A stretch of 64,000 nucleotides of DNA from Cephalopachus bancanus (taxonomy: Eukaryota; Chordata; Mammalia; Primates; Tarsiidae), in contig JAPVLO010000182.1 in the NCBI GenBank assembly GCA_027257055.1, forward strand, positions 1,736,001-1,800,000. The letters are read 5' to 3'. Below the pieces are notes generated by a model, which saw only the letters and a program-made list of their open reading frames with translations, was not told where the DNA came from and did no database searches. Shown here in pieces: positions 58,351-64,000 of this stretch. Positions within the stretch are counted from its first letter, which is position 1. Each line of letters opens with the position of its first letter. The position numbers and the translations under genes are program-made.

Positions 58351-58904
58351 TTCCTTTTTTCCTTAATAAATACCGATTGAGTGCCCATCAACTACCAGCT
58401 ACCTTTATGATAGCACTTCACATAATTATGAAGTTGTTTGATTCACTGCCCTTATAGAGCAGAAATTCATTGAAGACAGGAATATCTTCAATTAACCAAT
58501 GCATATCTATTAAGTATTCTAACTACATGTTTATAAATAGTACCAGCCAATGAAGATGTAATGTTCTTTTAAACGGATTTATTAAAGTCTTTTAATATGA
58601 AAGTCCTTTTATTAAAGGAGTAAGAAAAAGGGTCGTGTTGATACCCTCAGTGCAATCCCTATGGGATTTGATAGCCTTTATCCCAGACTTTTTGGGTTCA
58701 GCATCAGTTCAAAATTTTATTTGCTATATCCCACACATTTTCCTGATTTTTAGTTAAAAATATGGCTACCATAAAAAACAAGCTCAGCATTCTTGTCTTA
58801 AAAGTTAAACAGAGACTTAAAGCCTAAGCATGTGTGTTAAAGCAGAGATTATGTATGTCAAGGAAGAATACAGATTGTCGCAAAAGGAATATGGCTTGGG
58901 GATA

Positions 58905-59115
58905 GACATCCCTGACACAAATCCCATTCTAACACTCACCTGTTTGACCTTAGAAAGGTTTTTTTCCACATTCTAGGATTCATTCACTCATCTGTAAAGT
59001 GAGAATTATAATAGTGCCTGATTTATAGGGTAATTGGGTGAATTAATGAAAAATCCACCTGTGTACTTAGTACAGAGACTGGAATAAAATAAAGGTTCAA
59101 TAAATGTTTACTACA
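58905..59115 (+). mobile_element. MIR SINE
   Basis: Nearly full MIR: CCTGTTTGACCTTAGAAAGG, CATTCACTCATCTGTAAAGT, TATAGGGTAATTGGGTGAAT, TCAATAAATGTTTA. Confidence 0.8.
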
Positions 59116-59119
59116 CTGT

Positions 59120-59920
59120 TTGTGCATGGGATTTGTATTTGGAGAAAGATTTAAAAGCGATAATACACCACCGCAAAAAGGAATTTTTGCTGGTAGCAAA
59201 TGTGAGGTTTCTGGCCACTTATTGGTGACAGTGATATTTACTCTTTTCTTTTCCAAGAAAGAAAAAGGAAACAAGAGTCTGTCCTGACTGTTGTCCATTC
59301 GATTTACCTAAACAATCCCTAGACCAGCAGAAACTAATTGAGGGTAGCCAACTGGAAAGGTTGTAAGCAATCTGCAATCACTGCACAACACACCATAGGA
59401 AATTCAAAAAAATTGTGGAAAAGTACAGACATACAAGAATGTCATTTGACACTCAAGCCTTTGGCTTGGGACAATAACAAAAATGTTCCCAAAGACAGCA
59501 GAGACCTTTTCCATTGTTCAAGTCAGCATTCCACTCAAGACTTAATGACAGAAGGCATTGCAGTTGTAATTATTCTTCTCTGGGTCCCACCCCAGTCACC
59601 AGCAGCCTCTCCCTCTGTGCAGCCCTGCCCCAGTCCTGTAGAGGAGAAAGCACAAAGGGGGATGTTTGTGGCCAGACTGTCTCCAATTAGTCAGAATGAG
59701 AGCAATAATTAGCTCTTCTCTGGGACAGCCTGGAAAAATATCCTGCACTGTTGGGTGGGACAGGGAAAGAATTTTTGGTCAATGGTTCAAATTCCAAACA
59801 GGAATCTTCAGGGATGTGTATTGACAACGACCCACTCCACCCAAGCAGTCTCAAAATCCCAGAATTTTAGAAGAGGTATGTGGCCGTGGCCCTAAAAGTG
59901 ATGGTGCGGCTGCTAAACCA
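59120..59920. other. No recognised feature
   Basis: No repeat or gene identified. A 124-codon plus frame at 59,338-59,712 has no recognisable domain or conserved pattern. Confidence 0.45.
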
Positions 59921-59924
59921 CTGC

Positions 59925-60110
59925 TTCTCAAAACCTAGGACATGTAACATTTACACGGGCACTTGTTTTAAGAGGGCAGTTTCCCAAGTTCCATACCTCA
60001 GAAGCTGAGTCAACAGGCCTGGGATAGAGTTTAAGAATCTGAAAATCCGCCCCCCCCCCCCGAATAATCCTGCTCCAGGTGATCTGCGCAAGAAAGTTTG
60101 AGAAGAAAAA
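59925..60110. mobile_element. MER5-type hAT MITE with a C12 run
   Basis: Terminal repeats CACTGCTTCTCAAA at left and AAAGTTTGAGAAG at right match the MER5 family. Between them are AAGAATCTGAAAATCCG, a run of twelve C at 60,050-60,061 and CCAGGTGATCTG. Confidence 0.75.
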
Positions 60111-60264
60111 TCTTCCCTGAATGGCTGGTGATAAATGGTTGCTTAGAAACCAGAGGCCCAGCTTCAGGGGAAGCTATTTTATGGCTTATACATGGTAAAT
60201 AAAATTATGTTGAGATAGTGATAATTATTGTTAGCATCAGGATTTAGGAAAAATGAGAAGACTA

Positions 60265-60430
60265 AGAGTCAAATATCAGATTCAAATTCTAGCTCCTATA
60301 CCTGAAAACTGGAAAGGCATAATTTTCTAAGACTTATTTCACCTAAGAACCATGAGAAAAAACAAGGTGATTGTGTTGAGTAAATGAGGCAATATACATA
60401 AATGTGCTTGCAAATTGTAAAATGTTCAAC
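60265..60430 (+). mobile_element. MIR SINE fragment
   Basis: Plus-orientation, diverged: AAATTCTAGCTCCTATACCT, CTAAGACTTATTTCACCTAA, GTGTTGAGTAAATGAGGCAA, CTTGCAAATTGTAAAATGTT. Confidence 0.5.
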
Positions 60431-62039
60431 AATATTCGTTGTTGCAGTGAATATAACTCTCTCAGAACCAAATGCATTTTTAAAGTGAGACCCCCCAAAA
60501 TTCTGAGTTAAGCCATAGATAAAATTTTTAAATAGTGGAAGTAGAAATTTTAGGGCCACTGGTAGGCAGGTGAGGGGCTGTCTATGGTTTCCGAATCTCA
60601 GTATATAGATTAGGAATATATATGTAACATACATATACGGTATGCATGATGAATTCCCCATCTACGGAACCAGTAGTTGAAGGCCCCAAACCCTTCAATA
60701 GCCTCAACTCACTCCTTATTTTCTCCTGAAGTGCTTAAACTTCACTGAATACAATCCAATAAAATAATCACACAACAACTTTTCCACTGTGTTTTCTCAG
60801 ACTATACCCTGATCAACTTTTTTAATTATTTTAAGATATGGAGAATTTTCTAAGTCATCTTTTAATTCTTCTCTAAGTCCAGAATTGCTTGGTCTGCTAA
60901 ATTGCTGGGAAAAGAAAAATCCCTGTTAGAGGGTCTGGCTCAACCCAGGATGCTGTCAGTTCCTGACATGGCACCTCAGTGCCCAGCATTAGGACTGAGA
61001 GTTCACTGGAACTTTTTCTTTGTATCTTGATACTTGAGCAAATCCAGGCATCATTGAGCTAGAGGGCATATAAGAGCAGAAAATAAAAATGGGGATTAAA
61101 AAAAGGCAGAGGAGGAAATAAGGTAAAGGGGGGTAAAAGAGCTGAGAAAGAAGAGTTCCCAAGAAACTCGAGCCAAATACGTTTAATAATTTTTACATCT
61201 GGTGGAGGAATAGCTGAGAAAGAACCCCTATGGAGGTGGTGGAGCCTGTGGGAATGTCAAGTTGATGAAGCTATCATTCACATGCTCCAGCTTTGGCCCC
61301 GCATCCGTCCACCACTCTCACAAGCTGTTCCTTAGATCACTAAAGGGTCTCCCTTCTGCAAAAGTGCCTTTAAATATAGCATCTAGATGGTCTGTAGCCC
61401 CAGTGCCTGAGGCTTCAGGAGAGCAGAGGGCTTAAGTGCTCAGGGACAGCCACTACTTATAAGCAGAAAGTTAGAGGAAATGGATACTTAACCTTCATTG
61501 TACCCAGTATATCACCCCTCCCTGATGGCCCGGAGGAGGCTTCCAAAGAGAGTGAGAGTGACTGAGTGCTTCTGAGGCTGAACGTGGGCGGTGCTGTCTG
61601 CTGCTAACAATTCCGTGTATAGACACACGGGGAACACTGGGGGTGTAAAAAGGAAAGTTCAGAGTGGCCTTCACCTTTACTAGTTGTGTGCTGTAAAGCA
61701 ATTTGCTCTCACCTTTCTTAACCCTGTTTCTTGATCTCTAAGGGCAATGGACAATATCTACCCAAATTCCAACCGCACAGGATTGCTAAGAAAAGTAAAG
61801 TTAAAATTCAATATGAAATGGCATGTTGTGTTTTTTCCCTCATTCTCACAAAGAATCTAAGACACAAACCAAATAAAATTTTAATAACATTTCAAAGTAG
61901 TACTATTAACTACTCTCTCCACTGTTCTTTATGAGTTTTCTAGTCAACCTCAGCTACTGCTGAGAAACTAAGCAACACAGCTGATTCGTTGGGTACTGCT
62001 GTTGGCTCCCAAGAATGCGTTTTCTATAGAGAGCACAGA
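60431..62039. other. Mostly unassigned; weak MIR at 61,680-61,830
   Basis: One possible MIR (GTGTGCTGTAAAGCAATTTG, AACCCTGTTTCTTGATCTCT). Otherwise no repeat or gene recognised. A slightly GC-richer patch at 61,230-61,620 has CpGs but no coding pattern. Confidence 0.4.
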
Positions 62040-63110
62040 AGGATTAGAAATAATTTATTATAAAGGATATCCTACATACAAAAAGAGTTATATAATGTAT
62101 ATGTAGAGTTTAAGAATAATAATAAAACAAACATCCAGCTTAGTAAAAAAATTATTACCAATAACTTTGTAACCACCTGTGAGTCCCTTCCTGATTGCAT
62201 TCCCTGCCCTTCTCCTGAAATATAATCACTATGTTGCATTTTGCCTTTTCTTTATATTACTACCAAAAAGGCACATGTCCCAACTAGTAAATTAGTTAGT
62301 CTTACCTCTTTCTTAAACTTCATTTAATGAAGCCATACTATTTTTTTGTACTTGCTTTTTATTGTTCAATGTTGTGCTCTTGAAATTCATCCATGTTGCT
62401 GCATATAGTTCTTTGAATTTCACTGATATAAAATATTCCATTGCATGTCTAAACATAATTTACCGTTCATTCATCTCTTGATGGACATATGGGCTCTTTG
62501 TAGTATTTCACTATTATAAGTGATACTGCTATGAATTTTCTTGTACATGTTTTCTGGTACAAATGTCAGTATCTTGGGGAACATCCCCAAGAGTGGAATT
62601 GCTAGTCATGGAATACACACACATCTTCAGCTTTATCAGATAATGCAAAAGTGTCCCCCAATGGACTGATTATACCACCGTATGATTTTACCACCAATGT
62701 ATGAATTCCTGTTGCTGCATATCTGCACCAGCAATTGGAATTGTCACAGCTTATAGTTCTGGACAATCTGTTAATTCTAATTTGTATTTATTAATTATTA
62801 ATGAGACTGAATATCTTCTAATATGATTATTGTCCATTATTACATACTCATGTCTTTTGTTTATTTTTATGTTAGGATGTTTGTTTTCTTGTTTTTATAT
62901 TTTTAAAGCTAATCTTTTTTAGTTATATGTGTTACACATATATTTGTCAAGTCTGTGGCCTATCTTTTTATTTTATGACAACTTGTAGTGAAAAATAATT
63001 TTTAATTTTAATGCAAATGTCATATATTTATATATATTCCTTTGTGGAATTTTAAGTTTTCCACAATAAATCTTTCCCTATCTTAAGTTCATAAAGAATC
63101 CTATTATATT
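62040..63110 (-). mobile_element. Ancient L1 3' end (L1ME-like)
   Basis: Reverse-orientation old L1 3' UTR and ORF2 tail: CAAACATCCAGCTTAGTAAA, TGTAACCACCTGTGAGTCCC, AAATTCATCCATGTTGCTGC, ATATTCCATTGCATGTCTAA, GAACATCCCCAAGAGTGGAA. No frame survives. Confidence 0.7.
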
Positions 63111-63149
63111 GATTCTAAACATTTAAAAGTTTTGCTTCATAGATTTGTT

Positions 63150-64000
63150 CTAACTTAATTTGGATATTTAAAAAGGTATTTTTAATTGCAAGGTATACTC
63201 GTATACAGAAAAGTGAATAAAATCTAAATACACAAATTATCACCAAGTAACCCTCTAGGCAACTACAACCCACGTCAAGAAATAAAAGGTATGCCAGCAC
63301 GTCAGAGTTTCTGCTCCTCCCTCTCCTTCCATTTGTCTCCCAAAATCTTATTTTCTGCCTTCACACCAAGTATAACTACTGTTTTGACTTCTGCCTCAAT
63401 AGTTTGGTTTTACCTGTTTTCCAAGTTTAGTTAAAAGATCAACAGTATGCAATCTCCTGCTGTTGGCTTCTTTCGCTATCATGTTTTGGTGTTCATCTAA
63501 GTGGTTGCATTTACTGTAGATTGTTCACTTTCCTTGAAATATGGAAAATAATGTTGCATGAACTATGCCACAACTTATTTATCCATTCTACTTTTGATGA
63601 ACAACTGTATTGTCTGAAGTGAATTGTTACCAATAATAATTACCAATGTAAATATTTTTGCACATCTCGAAAACATTTCTGTTGGGTATATACCTAGGAG
63701 AATTGCTGAGTAATAAAATGTGGTTATGCATTGGGAGATATTGTCAAAGAGTTTTCTGAAATGGCTGACTACTTTAAAATTCTATCAACAAGTGTATGAC
63801 GGTTGTTGGCGTGCCACATTCATGCCAACAAAAAGTGTTGTTAGTCTTTTTGTCTATTCTGATAGATATGTAGTGGTGCTTTGTTAAGATTTAAATTTGC
63901 AATTCCTTAATTGTTAATAAATGTGAGCACTTTTTCAAATGTTTATTAGTCATCTGGATTTCTTCCTTAATGTAGTATCTATTCAAGTCTCTTGTCCAGT
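63150..64000 (-). mobile_element. Second ancient L1 3' end, continuing past the window
   Basis: A new 3' UTR-like start (ACAGAAAAGTGAATAAAATC, TCACCAAGTAACCCTCTAGG), then TTTATCCATTCTACTTTTGA and TTGGGTATATACCTAGGAGA, again the L1M 3' region in reverse orientation. Two 3' ends in tandem imply two insertions. Confidence 0.65.

Overview
This is non-coding DNA from a large, repeat-rich vertebrate nuclear genome, almost certainly a primate. It contains dimeric Alu elements with their own target-site duplications, many L1 copies of different ages, old mammalian MIR and L2 fragments, hAT and mariner DNA transposons, a MaLR LTR and endogenous retroviral LTRs. The youngest Alu type here is not the human or lemur form I know: it starts GCCGGGCTCAGTGGCTCAGC, has CTCATCTCTACAATAAATC before the mid linker and ends GACTCCAACTC. 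AluJ-like copies occur beside it. From memory this fits a non-anthropoid haplorrhine (tarsier) best; that is inference.

I found no intact host protein gene, rRNA, tRNA or CRISPR array. The longer open frames fall in L1 ORF1/ORF2 remnants, L1 5' UTRs, mariner remnants, LTRs or simple repeats. The window is best read as intergenic or deep intronic.

Layout. 1-2.4 kb: 5' half of an L1 (minus strand). 2.4-13.5 kb: mostly old DNA with one Alu, MIR/L2 fragments, a fold-back mariner, a 480-bp direct duplication and an old LTR. 13.5-19.95 kb: a nearly full-length L1 (minus) with a doubled 3' UTR and an Alu inside ORF1. 20.2-22.8 kb: two coding-like GC-richer blocks of unknown origin and a probable LTR. 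22.9-30 kb: a three-armed Alu, L2, several ancient L1 pieces and an Alu with a long pyrimidine microsatellite. 33-42.3 kb: a nested stack in which an ancient minus-strand L1 was hit by a truncated plus-strand L1, which was hit in turn by a third L1 with an unusually long target-site duplication. 42.3-45 kb: no recognised repeats. 45-49.7 kb: ancient plus-strand L1 carrying a mariner, then an AluJ. 50.9-52.8 kb: MaLR LTR, young Alu, old repeat. 55.4-57.5 kb: two retroviral LTRs, one of betaretroviral/IAP-like build on the minus strand, the other of HERV-W/9-like build inserted in a mariner. 57.7-64 kb: MER5, L2, MIR and two ancient L1 3' ends.

The most unusual observations are the L1 with a ~134-bp target-site duplication, the L1 with a tandemly doubled 3' UTR, the LTR that keeps a primer-binding-site stub between 10-bp direct repeats, and the paired duplications and inverted repeat in the first 13 kb.
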